Of a stretch of 64,000 bases of DNA, positions 36,142 to 44,154 are shown piece after piece (position 1 is the stretch's first letter; the number at the start of each line of letters is the position of its first letter). This DNA comes from Roseococcus microcysteis. Lineage in GTDB: Bacteria > Pseudomonadota > Alphaproteobacteria > Acetobacterales > Acetobacteraceae. The stretch is taken from assembly GCF_014764365.1 (NCBI RefSeq), contig NZ_CP061718.1:1922001-1986000 (forward strand), read 5' to 3'. Position numbers and translations under genes: made by a program. A model generated the notes under the pieces. The model worked only from the letters and a program-made list of their open reading frames with translations. It did not search any database and was not told the DNA's origin.

Positions 36142-36162
36142 GGCGGGCCCTGACAGCCCGCC
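36142..36162. terminator. Hairpin after the EamA gene
   Basis: GGCGGGC / GCCCGCC with a seven-base loop follows the EamA stop by nine bases. An A7 tract precedes the stem on the plus strand, giving a T-run on the minus strand. It therefore looks like a terminator for minus-strand transcripts and at most a weak one for the EamA unit. Confidence 0.55.
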
Positions 36163-36287
36163 CCCTCACACCCGGAAATTCCGCGCAACTAACGGTACCG
36201 CCTATCTGGCCCCTTCCGGTCGGCGCCGCGGCTTCGCCGCGGCAACGGCGAAACCTAGAAGGACCAGCACCAAACCGGGGCCCCCGG

Positions 36288-36318
36288 AAAATCTCCGGCC
36301 AAGGGCCGGAGATTTTTT
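36288..36318. terminator. Bidirectional terminator after ahcY
   Basis: AAAATCTCCGGCC / GGCCGGAGATTTTTT, a stem of about 13 bases with a three-base loop. It lies six bases past the ahcY stop and has T-runs on both strands. Confidence 0.85.
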
Positions 36319-36323
36319 GGGGA

Positions 36324-37727
36324 TCAGTACCTGTAGGCTTCCGCCTTGAACGGCCCGGCGGTCGGCACGCCGATGTAGTCGGCCTGGTCCGGGCGCAGCT
36401 TGGTCAGCTTCGCGCCCACCTTCTCCAGGTGCAGCATCGCCACCTTCTCGTCCAGGTGCTTGGGCAGCACATAGACCTTCTTCTCGTACTGGCCGGGCTT
36501 CGTCCACAGCTCGATCTGCGCGAGCGTCTGGTTGGTGAAGCTGGCCGACATCACGAAGGAGGGGTGGCCCGTGGCATTGCCCAGGTTCACCAGCCGGCCC
36601 TCGGACAGCAGGATGATGCGCTTGCCGTCGGGGAACTCGATCTCGTCCACCTGCGGCTTCACATTGTCCCACTTGTAGTTCTTCAGCGCCGCGACCTGGA
36701 TCTCACTGTCGAAGTGGCCGATGTTGCAGACGATGGCGCGGTGCTTCATCGCGCGCATGTGGTCGGCGGTGATGACGTCCACATTGCCCGTGGCGGTCAC
36801 GAAGATGTCGGCGCGCGGCGCGGCGTCCTCCATGGTGACGACCTCATAGCCCTCCATCGCGGCCTGCAGCGCGCAGATGGGGTCAATCTCGGTCACCTGC
36901 ACGCGGCAGCCGGCGTTGCGGAGGCTGGCAGCGGAACCCTTGCCCACATCGCCATAGCCGCACACCACGGCCACCTTGCCGGCCATCATCACGTCCGTGC
37001 CGCGGCGGATGGCGTCCACCAGCGATTCACGGCAGCCATAGAGGTTGTCGAACTTGGACTTGGTGACGCTGTCATTCACGTTGATGGCGGGGAAGAGCAG
37101 CTTGCCCTCCTTCGCCATGTTGTAGAGGCGGTGCACGCCCGTCGTCGTCTCCTCGGAGACGCCGCGGATCGCCTTGGCCAGCTTCGCGAACCAGCCCGGC
37201 TTCTCGCTCAGGCACTTCTTGATCAGCGCGAAGAAGACGGTCTCTTCCTCATTGGTCGCCTTGTCGAGGAAGGCCACGTCGCCCTGCTCGGCGCGCAGGC
37301 CGTAATGGACCAGCAGCGTCATGTCGCCGCCATCGTCCAGCAGCATGTTGGGCTCGCCGCCATCGCCCCATTCGAGGGTCTTGCGGACGTAGTCCCAGTA
37401 TTCCTCCAGCGTCTCGCCCTTCTTGGCGAAGACCGGCACGCCCGCGGCCGCGATGGCGGCGGCGGCGTGGTCCTGCGTCGAGAAGATGTTGCAGGAGGAC
37501 CAGCGCACATCGGCGCCGAGCGCCGTCAGCGTCTCGATCAGCACGGCGGTCTGGATGGTCATGTGCAGGCAGCCGGCCACGCGGGCGCCCTTGAGCGGCT
37601 GGGCCTTGCCGTATTCGGCGCGCGTCGCCATCAGGCCGGGCATCTCGTCCTCGGCCATGTTGATCTCCTTGCGGCCCCAATCGGCCAAAGAGAGATCCTT
37701 CACGATGTATTCAGCGGCGACGGGCAT
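36324..37727 (-). CDS. ahcY: Adenosylhomocysteinase (S-adenosylhomocysteine hydrolase)
   Basis: Encodes 467 residues. It splits S-adenosylhomocysteine into adenosine and homocysteine, clearing the by-product of methylation. Motifs: [33 protein letters not shown], the NAD-binding [29 protein letters not shown] and the C-terminal KADQADYIG-like end with YRY. The start at 37727 aligns with family starts; the internal Met at residue 24 is less likely. The leader contains an inverted repeat that may be an operator (see 37801-37818). Confidence 0.97.
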   Translation of the reverse strand: MPVAAEYIVKDLSLADWGRKEINMAEDEMPGLMATRAEYGKAQPLKGARVAGCLHMTIQTAVLIETLTALGADVRWSSCNIFSTQDHAAAAIAAAGVPVFAKKGETLEEYWDYVRKTLEWGDGGEPNMLLDDGGDMTLLVHYGLRAEQGDVAFLDKATNEEETVFFALIKKCLSEKPGWFAKLAKAIRGVSEETTTGVHRLYNMAKEGKLLFPAINVNDSVTKSKFDNLYGCRESLVDAIRRGTDVMMAGKVAVVCGYGDVGKGSAASLRNAGCRVQVTEIDPICALQAAMEGYEVVTMEDAAPRADIFVTATGNVDVITADHMRAMKHRAIVCNIGHFDSEIQVAALKNYKWDNVKPQVDEIEFPDGKRIILLSEGRLVNLGNATGHPSFVMSASFTNQTLAQIELWTKPGQYEKKVYVLPKHLDEKVAMLHLEKVGAKLTKLRPDQADYIGVPTAGPFKAEAYRY

Positions 37728-37800
37728 TCAGCGGCATCCTCAGCAGGGGCATGTTCGGTGCGGCAGGGCCTAGCACGCCCCGACGCCGACTGCAAAGAGG

Positions 37801-37818
37801 CATAAACATGTCTTTATG
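37801..37818. promoter_or_regulatory. Inverted repeat upstream of ahcY
   Basis: CATAAA-N6-TTTATG is a perfect palindrome in an A/T-rich patch 73 bases before the ahcY start and 10 bases beyond the stop of the response-regulator gene. An ArsR-type homocysteine/SAH-responsive repressor would be a reasonable binder, but this is inference. Confidence 0.45.
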
Positions 37819-37827
37819 TGCGTTGTC

Positions 37828-39201
37828 TTAAGCCTCCTTCTTCCAGGCGGCGAGCTTGCGGTAGATCGTGCTGGGGTTCACCTCCAGCAGGGCGGCGGCG
37901 CGGGGCACGTCCTGGGCGGTGTGCTCCAGCGCGGCCAGGATGGCGCGCTTCTCCACCACGGAAAGCGGCTCCACCGCCCGCGCGCGGCGTTCCACCCGCA
38001 CCGCGGGGCGCCCCCCGCTGTCGCGCGGGGTGGGCTGGATGAGCTGGGCGGGCAGCATGGCGCGCGTGACCAGCGGGCCGTCATGCAGCACCACGATGTT
38101 GCGCATCACATTCTGCAACTGCCGCACATTGCCTGGCCAGGGGGCGGAGAGGATCAGCGCCTCAGCCTCGGCGTCCAGGCCGTTGAAACCCTTGCCCTCC
38201 TCCGCGCTGAACACCTCCAGGAAGTGCCGCGCGATCAGCAGCACATCCTCGCCCCGCGCGCGCAAAGGCGGCAGTTCGAGGGGCACCACATAGAGGCGAT
38301 AGAACAGGTCCTCGCGGAAACGGCCCGCCTCCACCTCGGCGCGGATGTCGCGGTTGGTGGCGGCGATGATGCGCGCATCCACCTTTTCCAGCCTGGTGCC
38401 GCCCACCGGGGTGAAGCTGCCCAGTTGCAGGAAGCGCAGCAGCTTCACCTGCATGTCGGCCGGCATCTCGCCGATCTCGTCCAGGAACAGCGTGCCGCCA
38501 TCGGCCTGCTTGGCGGCCCCCGCGCGGTTCTCGGTGGCGCCGGTGAAGGCGCCCTTCACATGGCCGAAGATCTCGCTCTCCAGCAGGTCGCGCGGGATGG
38601 CGGCGCAGTTCAGCGCCACGAAGGGCTTTCCGGCGCGAGGGCTGGCGCGGTGGATGGCGTCCGCCGCCAGCTCCTTGCCCGTGCCGCTCTCGCCCGTGAT
38701 GAAAACGGCGGCGCGCGAGCCCGCGACGCTCTCGATGGTGCGATACACCGCCTGCATGGCGGGCGAGGCGCCCACGAAGCCGAAGAAGCTGCCCCGGCCG
38801 AGCTGGGCGCGCGCCGCCTCCAGCTCCGCCCGCAGGCGGCGGGTTTCCAGCGCGTTCTCCAGCGTGACCTGCAGGCGGGCGCGGCTGTAGGGCTTCACGA
38901 TGAAGTCCATCGCGCCCTCGCGCATGGCCTCCACCGCCGCCTTCACCGAGGCGTTCACCGTCACCACGATGAAGGCCGCGTCCACCCCCGCCTGGCGCAG
39001 CCGACGCATCAGCTCGAAGCCCGAGCCATCGGGCAGTTGCAGGTCGATCAGCACCGCGTCGGGCGGGTGGGCGGCCGCGATCTCCAGCGCCTCCGCCACC
39101 GTGCCGGCGTGGTGGCAGTCATGGCCGAAAGCGGAGAGATGCGCCCGGGCCAGCTCGGCCTCGGTCGGCGTGTCCTCGACCAGCAGGACGCGCGGGCGCA
39201 T
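37828..39201 (-). CDS. NtrC-type sigma54-dependent response regulator
   Basis: Encodes 457 residues. Receiver domain 1-120 (VLLVEDTPTEAEL, phospho-acceptor D53 in LIDLQLPDG, Lys in IVKPYS). AAA+ domain about 140-375 with Walker A GESGTGKE, SEIFGHVKGAFTGA intact for sigma54 contact, GGTLFLDEIGEMP and SAPWPGNVRQLQNV. C-terminal Fis-type HTH (DVPRAAALLEVNPSTIYRKL). The start at 39201 overlaps the Hpt gene stop in ATGA, so phosphate probably arrives from that Hpt protein, a layout like LuxU-LuxO. The sensor kinase is not in the window. Confidence 0.93.
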   Translation of the reverse strand: MRPRVLLVEDTPTEAELARAHLSAFGHDCHHAGTVAEALEIAAAHPPDAVLIDLQLPDGSGFELMRRLRQAGVDAAFIVVTVNASVKAAVEAMREGAMDFIVKPYSRARLQVTLENALETRRLRAELEAARAQLGRGSFFGFVGASPAMQAVYRTIESVAGSRAAVFITGESGTGKELAADAIHRASPRAGKPFVALNCAAIPRDLLESEIFGHVKGAFTGATENRAGAAKQADGGTLFLDEIGEMPADMQVKLLRFLQLGSFTPVGGTRLEKVDARIIAATNRDIRAEVEAGRFREDLFYRLYVVPLELPPLRARGEDVLLIARHFLEVFSAEEGKGFNGLDAEAEALILSAPWPGNVRQLQNVMRNIVVLHDGPLVTRAMLPAQLIQPTPRDSGGRPAVRVERRARAVEPLSVVEKRAILAALEHTAQDVPRAAALLEVNPSTIYRKLAAWKKEA

Positions 39202-39530
39202 CAGGGCCGCAGCAGGCGCAGCGCCTCGATGGCCGCCTTGGCCTCCAGCATCAGGCGCGGCATGACAACATGCGGCGGCTCGTGATGCGCGGGGTTCATG
39301 GCCATCCGCGCCTCCCGCTCCAGCCGGCTGGCGCCCACGGCCGAGGCCGCGCCCGCGATGCTGTGCGCCGCGCGGTGATAGCCCTCGGCATTGCCGGCAC
39401 GCCCGGCCGCCAGCAATTCCTGGGCGAGCCGGCCGATATCGGCCTCGAAGGTCGTGATGATGGAACGCAGGACGGAGGCCGGAAGCTCCTCCGCCAGCTG
39501 TCGCGCCACCTCGGTGTTGATCGTGTCCAT
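39201..39530 (-). CDS. Hpt-domain phosphotransfer protein
   Basis: Encodes 109 residues as one four-helix Hpt bundle. The phosphorylatable histidine is H56 in YHRAAHSIAGAASAVGA. The start is ATG 39530; the longer reading adds an unlikely N-terminus. It is joined to the response-regulator gene by a four-base overlap. It passes phosphate from a hybrid kinase located elsewhere to that regulator. Confidence 0.85.
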   Translation of the reverse strand: MDTINTEVARQLAEELPASVLRSIITTFEADIGRLAQELLAAGRAGNAEGYHRAAHSIAGAASAVGASRLEREARMAMNPAHHEPPHVVMPRLMLEAKAAIEALRLLRP

Positions 39531-39600
39531 CCCGGGCAAGGTTAGGCACCTTGCGCGAAGCCGCGTCAATCGGTGTTGCACCACATGCAAACACCGCCGC

Positions 39601-39629
39601 TTGACGCGGGGGCGGCGCGCAGACTAACC
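39601..39629 (+). promoter_or_regulatory. Promoter of the metZ leader
   Basis: TTGACG at 39601, a 17-base spacer and CTAACC at 39624 form a sigma70-type promoter. Its predicted start, about seven bases later, coincides with the first base-paired arm of the riboswitch. Confidence 0.55.
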
Positions 39630-39637
39630 CTTCTCCG

Positions 39638-39735
39638 CCCTCGCGATTTGTCCGGCCAGCTTGCGGCGAGGTCCCAACCGGGTCGTGCCCCGCCGTCTTG
39701 CGGAAGGGTGCGGAAAACAAGCGCGCTAAACGGCC
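39638..39735 (+). ncRNA. SAM-II riboswitch upstream of metZ
   Basis: Conserved pieces are in order. A P1 stem CCTCGC / GCGAGG encloses GATTTG and GCTTGC. Downstream comes AAAACAAGCGCGCTAAACGG with the invariant GCTAAA. The CGG after GCTAAA can pair with CCG in the P1 loop to give the pseudoknot. Between the two conserved halves is an extra ~45-base segment that can fold on its own, as in extended SAM-II members. A further hairpin (GGGACGCCC / GGGCGGTCCC, 39738-39761) lies before the coding region. SAM-II senses S-adenosylmethionine and typically lowers translation of methionine genes in alphaproteobacteria. Confidence 0.82.
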
Positions 39736-39812
39736 CAGGGACGCCCTTCGTGGGCGGTCCCTCCACCCGGACCAGGGTGCCGGACGCCTGTCAGGCTTTC
39801 GAGGTGCTCACC

Positions 39813-41024
39813 ATGACCGATTCCCGCAAGCTCCGCCCCGCCACGCAGCTCGTTCGCGGCGGCCTCAACCGCTCCAACCATGGCGAGACGGCGGAGGCGC
39901 TCTTCCTCACCTCCGGCTTCGTCTATGACAGTGCCGAGCAGGCCGAGGCCACCTTCAAGAACGAGATCCAGCACTACCAGTACAGCCGCTTCGGCAACCC
40001 CACGCTGACCATGCTGGAGGACCGGCTGGCCGCGTTGGAAGGTGCCGAGGCCTGCCGCCTGATGGCGACCGGCATGGCGGCCGTGCATTCCGCCCTGCTC
40101 TCCCACCTCAAGACCGGCGACCGGCTGGTGGCCAGCCGCGCCCTCTTCGGCTCCTGCCACTGGATCGTGTCCACGCTGCTGCCGCGCTATGGCATCGAGA
40201 GCGTCTTCGTGGATGGCGGCGACCTGGACCAGTGGCGCGCGGCGCTGTCCACGCCCACCACCATGGTGCTGCTGGAAAGCCCCTCCAACCCCATGCTGGA
40301 CCTGGTGGATGTGGAGGCCGTCTGCGAACTGGCCCACGCCGCCGGCGCGCTGGTGGTGGTGGACAATGTCTTCGCCACGCCCCTGCTGCAACGCCCGCTG
40401 GAACAGGGCGCGGACATCGTCGTCTATTCCTGCACCAAGCACATGGACGGCCAGGGCCGCGTGCTGGGCGGCGCGGTGCTCGGCCGGCAGAAATGGGTGG
40501 ACGAGGTGCTGCAGCCCTTCATCCGCAACACCGGCCCCGGCATGTCGCCCTTCAACGCCTGGGTCATCCTGAAGGGGGTCGAGACGCTGAAGCTGCGCGT
40601 GGACCAGATGTGCCGCAACGCCGCCGCCGTCGCCGACTTCCTGGCCGAGCGCGCCGAGATCGCCCGCGTCTTCTACCCCTTCCGCGCCGACCACCCGCAG
40701 CACGCGCTGGCGGTGCGGCAGATGACGGCGGGCGGCACGCTGGTGACGTTCAACATCAAGGGCGGAAAGGCGGAATGCTTCCGCTTCATGAACGCGCTGC
40801 GCCTCGTGGACATCTCCAACAACCTGGGCGACAGCAAGTCGCTGGCCACCCACCCCGCCACCACCACCCATATGCGCGTGGGCGAGGAGGAGCGCGCGAA
40901 GCTCGGCATCAGCGACGGCACGGTGCGGCTCTCGGTCGGGCTGGAGGATGTGGGCGATCTGATCGAGGACCTGGCCCAGGCGCTGGATACCCTGGCCACC
41001 CCCGCCGCGCGCGCCGCGGAATAG
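39813..41024 (+). CDS. metZ: O-succinylhomoserine sulfhydrylase
   Basis: Encodes 403 residues of the Cys/Met metabolism PLP family. It makes homocysteine directly from O-succinylhomoserine and sulphide. Motifs: HYQYSRFGNPTLTMLEDRLA, MATGMAAVHSALL, ESPSNPMLDLVD, and the PLP-lysine block VVYSCTKHMDGQGRVLGG. The C-terminal end shows THMRVGEEERAKLGISDGTV. The start is ATG 39813, the first good one after the SAM-II element. The control by a SAM-sensing leader supports the pathway assignment. Confidence 0.95.
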   Translation: MTDSRKLRPATQLVRGGLNRSNHGETAEALFLTSGFVYDSAEQAEATFKNEIQHYQYSRFGNPTLTMLEDRLAALEGAEACRLMATGMAAVHSALLSHLKTGDRLVASRALFGSCHWIVSTLLPRYGIESVFVDGGDLDQWRAALSTPTTMVLLESPSNPMLDLVDVEAVCELAHAAGALVVVDNVFATPLLQRPLEQGADIVVYSCTKHMDGQGRVLGGAVLGRQKWVDEVLQPFIRNTGPGMSPFNAWVILKGVETLKLRVDQMCRNAAAVADFLAERAEIARVFYPFRADHPQHALAVRQMTAGGTLVTFNIKGGKAECFRFMNALRLVDISNNLGDSKSLATHPATTTHMRVGEEERAKLGISDGTVRLSVGLEDVGDLIEDLAQALDTLATPAARAAE

Positions 41025-41060
41025 TGGAAAGCCGCGTCATGCCATGCTGATATCCGTGGC

Positions 41061-41162
41061 ATGACGCTCGAAGCCTGGCTCGCCTTCCTCCTCGCCTCCG
41101 CCGCGATGCTGGCCGGCCGGCTTTCCGGCGCCGTGGCGCGGCCCGCGGTGCGCCGCGCATGA
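41061..41162 (+). pseudogene. Possible remnant of a LysE/RhtB exporter gene
   Basis: A 33-codon frame reads MTLEAWLAFLLASAAM then LAGRLSGAVARPAVRRA and stops. The first sixteen residues match the typical N-terminal start of LysE/RhtB amino-acid exporters; the next helices (normally PGPTVLLV...) are missing. The stop overlaps the apaG start in ATGA. Either it is an internally deleted exporter gene or a genuine tiny membrane peptide that couples translation to apaG. Confidence 0.4.
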
Positions 41163-41560
41163 GCCCCTTCACCGCCACCACGCGCGGCGTGCGCGTCTCG
41201 GTCCGCTCCTTCTACCTGGAAGACCAGTCGGACCCCGCGGAGGCGCGCTTCGTCTGGGCCTACAAGATCGAGATCGCCAATGAGGGCCCGCTGCCGGTGC
41301 AGCTGCTCAAGCGCACCTGGCTGATCACCGACGCCCAGGGCCGCACCATGCGCGTGCATGGCGAGGGCGTGGTGGGCGAACAGCCCGTGCTCGATCCCGG
41401 CGAGGCCTTCGAATACACCTCCGGCACGCCGCTGCCGACGCCGTCCGGCTTCATGCGCGGCACCTTCCACATGGTGGTGGTGGAGACGGGCGAGGAATTC
41501 GACGCGACCGTGCCCGCCTTCTCATTGGACAGCCCGCACCAGGCGGGCGGCATCCACTGA
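41159..41560 (+). CDS. apaG: ApaG protein
   Basis: Encodes 133 residues of the DUF525 fold (beta sandwich). Motifs: VRVSVRSFYLEDQSDP near the N-terminus, FVWAYKIEIANEGPLPVQLL, RTWLITDAQGR, VVGEQPVLDPGEAFEYTSGT and FMRGTFHMV. The fold is known; in Salmonella the gene affects cobalt and magnesium handling, and the biochemical role is unclear. The start overlaps the small upstream frame by four bases. Confidence 0.95.
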   Translation: MSPFTATTRGVRVSVRSFYLEDQSDPAEARFVWAYKIEIANEGPLPVQLLKRTWLITDAQGRTMRVHGEGVVGEQPVLDPGEAFEYTSGTPLPTPSGFMRGTFHMVVVETGEEFDATVPAFSLDSPHQAGGIH

Positions 41561-41569
41561 GGCGCCGGT

Positions 41570-42195
41570 TCAGACCACAGCCTCCGTGATGACCTGCGGC
41601 ACCGGCCGCGTGGCGGCGAAGCTGGGGCGCGCCTCCAGCCGCGCGTGCATCGCGGCCAGGGCCGGGTATTCCGCCGCCCAGTCGAATTCCGGGAAGCGCA
41701 CCGCCAGGTAGCCCAGCGCCGTGCCCGCCGCGATGTCGGCCAGGCCGAAGCGGTCGCCCACCAGGAAGCCCTCGCCCACGCGCGCGGCCAGGGCGCGCAC
41801 GCCGCCCTCCACCTTGCGGCGCTGGCGGGCCATCCAGGCCTCGCTCGGCGCCTCCCGGCGGCGCTCGAAGAACAGCAGCACCACGGCGTCGCACACCCCG
41901 TCCGCGATCACCTCGATTTGCCGCGCGGCCAGCACCCCCTCCGGGTCGTCGGGCAGCAGGCGGGGGTGGGGTGCTTCACCTCCAGCCATTCCAGGATGAA
42001 GCGGCTTTCGTAGATGCCGGTGCCATCCGGCAGCACCAGCACGGGCAGCTTCTCCAGCGGGTTGTAGGCGGGGGTGGCGGTGTCGGCGTGCCAGGGCACC
42101 TCGGTCTGGAGGTCGAAGGGAATGCCCTTCTCCAGCAGCGCGATCCGCACCTTGCGCGCATAGGGCGAGGGTGTCGCGCTGATCAGCCGGTACAT
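41570..42195 (-). pseudogene. Glutathione S-transferase with a frameshift
   Basis: The thioredoxin-like N-terminal domain (MYRLISATPSPYARKVRIAL, EKLPVLVLPDG, YESRFILEWLE) and the helical C-terminal domain (FERRREAPSEAWMARQRRKV, DRFGLADIAAGTALGYL) are both intact but in different frames. They join where the coding strand has four C instead of five (41968-41971). One more C restores ...KHPHPRLLPDDPEGVLAARQ and a 208-residue protein. The start is ATG 42195. The single-base loss in a homopolymer resembles the purK case. Confidence 0.85.
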
Positions 42196-42210
42196 GCCCT
42201 GGCCCGCCCC

Positions 42211-43179
42211 TCAGCGCAGGAAGGCGTTGGTGGCGCGGACCACCTCGCCCCAGGCCTCGCGGTCGCGCCGCTGGAGTTCTCCCAGCTCCTCCGGCGTGGA
42301 GGGGGCGGGCACGGCGCCTTGCATCCGCAGCACCTCGATGAGGCTCGGCTGGCGCATGGCCTCGTGCACCGCCTGGTTCAGCCGGCGGATGACGGGGGCG
42401 GGCGTGCGGGCCGGGGCATAGATGGCCTTCCACAGCCCGGCATCGAGCGTGCCGCCCAGTTCCAGGATGGTGGGGGCGTCGGGGTAGAGCGGCACGCGGT
42501 CCCGCGCCGCCACGGCCACCACCCGCACGCGGCCATCGCGCCAGGCGCCCTCGGCGCCGCCCGCCGGCAGCGACATGCAGTCCACCTGCCCGCCCACGAT
42601 GGCGTTCATCCCGGGCGCCTGGCCGGTGAAGGGGACGTGCAGCATCTCCACGCCCTGCTGGCGCAGCACGCGCTCCATCGCCAGATGCGAGGTGGAGGCC
42701 ACCCCCCAGCTCGCGAAGGTGATCTGCCCCGGCTCGGCACGGGCGGCGGCGATCAGCGCCTGGAAGTCACGGATATTGGGCTTGGAAGGGCCGGTGATGA
42801 AGGCGAAGGGCACATTCGCCACGAAGCTGATGGGCGCGAAGTCGCGGTCGGGATCGTAGGGCAAATTGGGCATGGCCGTGGGCAGGATGGCCTGGGTGTC
42901 CACGATGCCCATCCACAGCGTGTGGCCGTCGGGCTGCGCCCGCGCCGCCATGGTGGCGCCCAGGCTGCCGCCCGCGCCCACGCGGTTCTCCACCACCACG
43001 TTCTGACCGAGGATGGGCCCCAGCACCTGGGCCATGCCGCGGCTGACGACGTCGTTCAGCCCCCCGGGCGGAAAGCCCGAGATGATGCGCACCACGCGAT
43101 CGGGAAAAGCGAGGGCGGGAGAGGCCAGCACGGTGGCACCGGCGGCGCCCAAAAGGAGGCGGCGGGAAAGCAGCGTCAT
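42211..43179 (-). CDS. Bug-family (TctC-like) tricarboxylate-type binding protein
   Basis: Encodes 322 residues. Signal peptide LLSRRLLLGAAGATVLASPA; then the Bug family pattern VRIISGFPPGGLNDVVSR, VENRVGAGGSLGATMAAR, the YDPDRDFAPISFVA block and VPLYPDAPTILELGGTLDAG. These bind carboxylic acids for a TctAB permease, which is absent nearby. The start at 43179 has AGGAT at the right distance; ATG 43185 is too close to it. Confidence 0.9.
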   Translation of the reverse strand: MTLLSRRLLLGAAGATVLASPALAFPDRVVRIISGFPPGGLNDVVSRGMAQVLGPILGQNVVVENRVGAGGSLGATMAARAQPDGHTLWMGIVDTQAILPTAMPNLPYDPDRDFAPISFVANVPFAFITGPSKPNIRDFQALIAAARAEPGQITFASWGVASTSHLAMERVLRQQGVEMLHVPFTGQAPGMNAIVGGQVDCMSLPAGGAEGAWRDGRVRVVAVAARDRVPLYPDAPTILELGGTLDAGLWKAIYAPARTPAPVIRRLNQAVHEAMRQPSLIEVLRMQGAVPAPSTPEELGELQRRDREAWGEVVRATNAFLR

Positions 43180-43252
43180 GGACATATCCTGTCTTCGTTG
43201 GCCGGCCCGGCGAATTCTCCCTTTCGTTACCTTCGCATGGCGGCGCGGCGCG

Positions 43253-43603
43253 TCAACGCCCCGCCTCCGCCGGCACATGCACCTCATCCCCCAGCATGGT
43301 CACGGGCACCGCCTCCAGCACATCGCCCAGGCAGGGGCCGGACACGCAGACGCCATCCTCCACCCGGAACCGCGCCCCATGGGCCGCGCAGACGATGAGT
43401 TCGCGCTTGCGGTCCAGGAAGCGGTCGGGCACCGGCTCCAGCGGCACGCCGATATGCGGGCAGGAATTCACATAGACATGCACCGTCTCGCCGCGCCGCA
43501 CGGCGAACAGGCCCGTGAAGCCGCCCGGCGGCGCGGAAAAGCCCCGCGCCTCGCCATCCGGAATGTCGGAGAGGCGGCAGAGCAGCCGCGTTTCCCCGCT
43601 CAA
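43253..43603 (-). CDS. Rieske [2Fe-2S] protein
   Basis: Encodes 116 residues. The cluster ligands are C48 and H50 (CPHIG) and C72 and H75 (CAAHGARF), the Rieske pattern CxH...CxxH. There is no oxygenase partner, so it is a stand-alone ferredoxin of the small Rieske type. The only start that matches the domain is TTG 43603, whose TTGA overlaps the stop of the EVE-domain gene. The two are translationally coupled. Confidence 0.8.
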   Translation of the reverse strand: MSGETRLLCRLSDIPDGEARGFSAPPGGFTGLFAVRRGETVHVYVNSCPHIGVPLEPVPDRFLDRKRELIVCAAHGARFRVEDGVCVSGPCLGDVLEAVPVTMLGDEVHVPAEAGR

Positions 43604-44010
43604 ATCCCCGCCATCCCGCACAGCAGCTTCCAATGTTCCGGGGAGATGGGCATGACCGACAGGCGCGACTGCCGCACCAGCGCGATGCCCTCCAGCTTGG
43701 GTTCGGCCTTGATCTCGGCCAGCGTCACGGGGCGCTTCACGGGCTTCACCGCCTTCACATCCACGCAGACCCAGCGCCCCGTCTCGTCCGAGGGGTCGGG
43801 GTAGGCGGTGCGCACCACCTCCACCACGCCCACAATCTCCTTGCCGATATTGGAGTGGTAGAAGAAAGCCAGGTCGCCCAGCGCCATGCTCTTCAGGAAC
43901 TTCGCCGCCTGGGCGTTGCGGACCCCCGTCCAGGGCTCCACGCCGTTCCGCACCTGGTCGTCCCAGGAGAAGACATCGGGTTCGGATTTGACCAGGAAGT
44001 GCTGCGGCAT
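43600..44010 (-). CDS. EVE-domain protein
   Basis: Encodes 136 residues. The family signature is clear: MPQHFLVKSEPDVFSWDDQV, WTGVRNAQAAKFLKSMALGD, AFFYHSNIGKEIVGVVEVV and GRWVCVDVKAV. EVE/YTH-like domains bind modified bases in nucleic acids; bacterial members are often part of restriction-type defence or housekeeping. Start: ATG 44010, aligning with family starts. It is coupled to the Rieske gene and divergent from ccmC. Confidence 0.92.
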   Translation of the reverse strand: MPQHFLVKSEPDVFSWDDQVRNGVEPWTGVRNAQAAKFLKSMALGDLAFFYHSNIGKEIVGVVEVVRTAYPDPSDETGRWVCVDVKAVKPVKRPVTLAEIKAEPKLEGIALVRQSRLSVMPISPEHWKLLCGMAGI

Positions 44011-44154
44011 GCCGGGCCCTGTGGTTGATGGGGGGCGAATTGCTCGCATATCCCGCCCCGGCTGGCCACACCCACCGGACGTTCCGCCTGCGTGGCCCTT
44101 TCACGGTGGGGCAAACGCTTTAAGTGAAGGGCCATAAAGCCTAGTGTTGCCACC

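Noticed and set aside
37728-37827. Possible SAH or SAM riboswitch upstream of ahcY
   Set aside because: I could not find the conserved cores of the SAH, SAM/SAH or SAM-II classes; only a DNA palindrome stands out.
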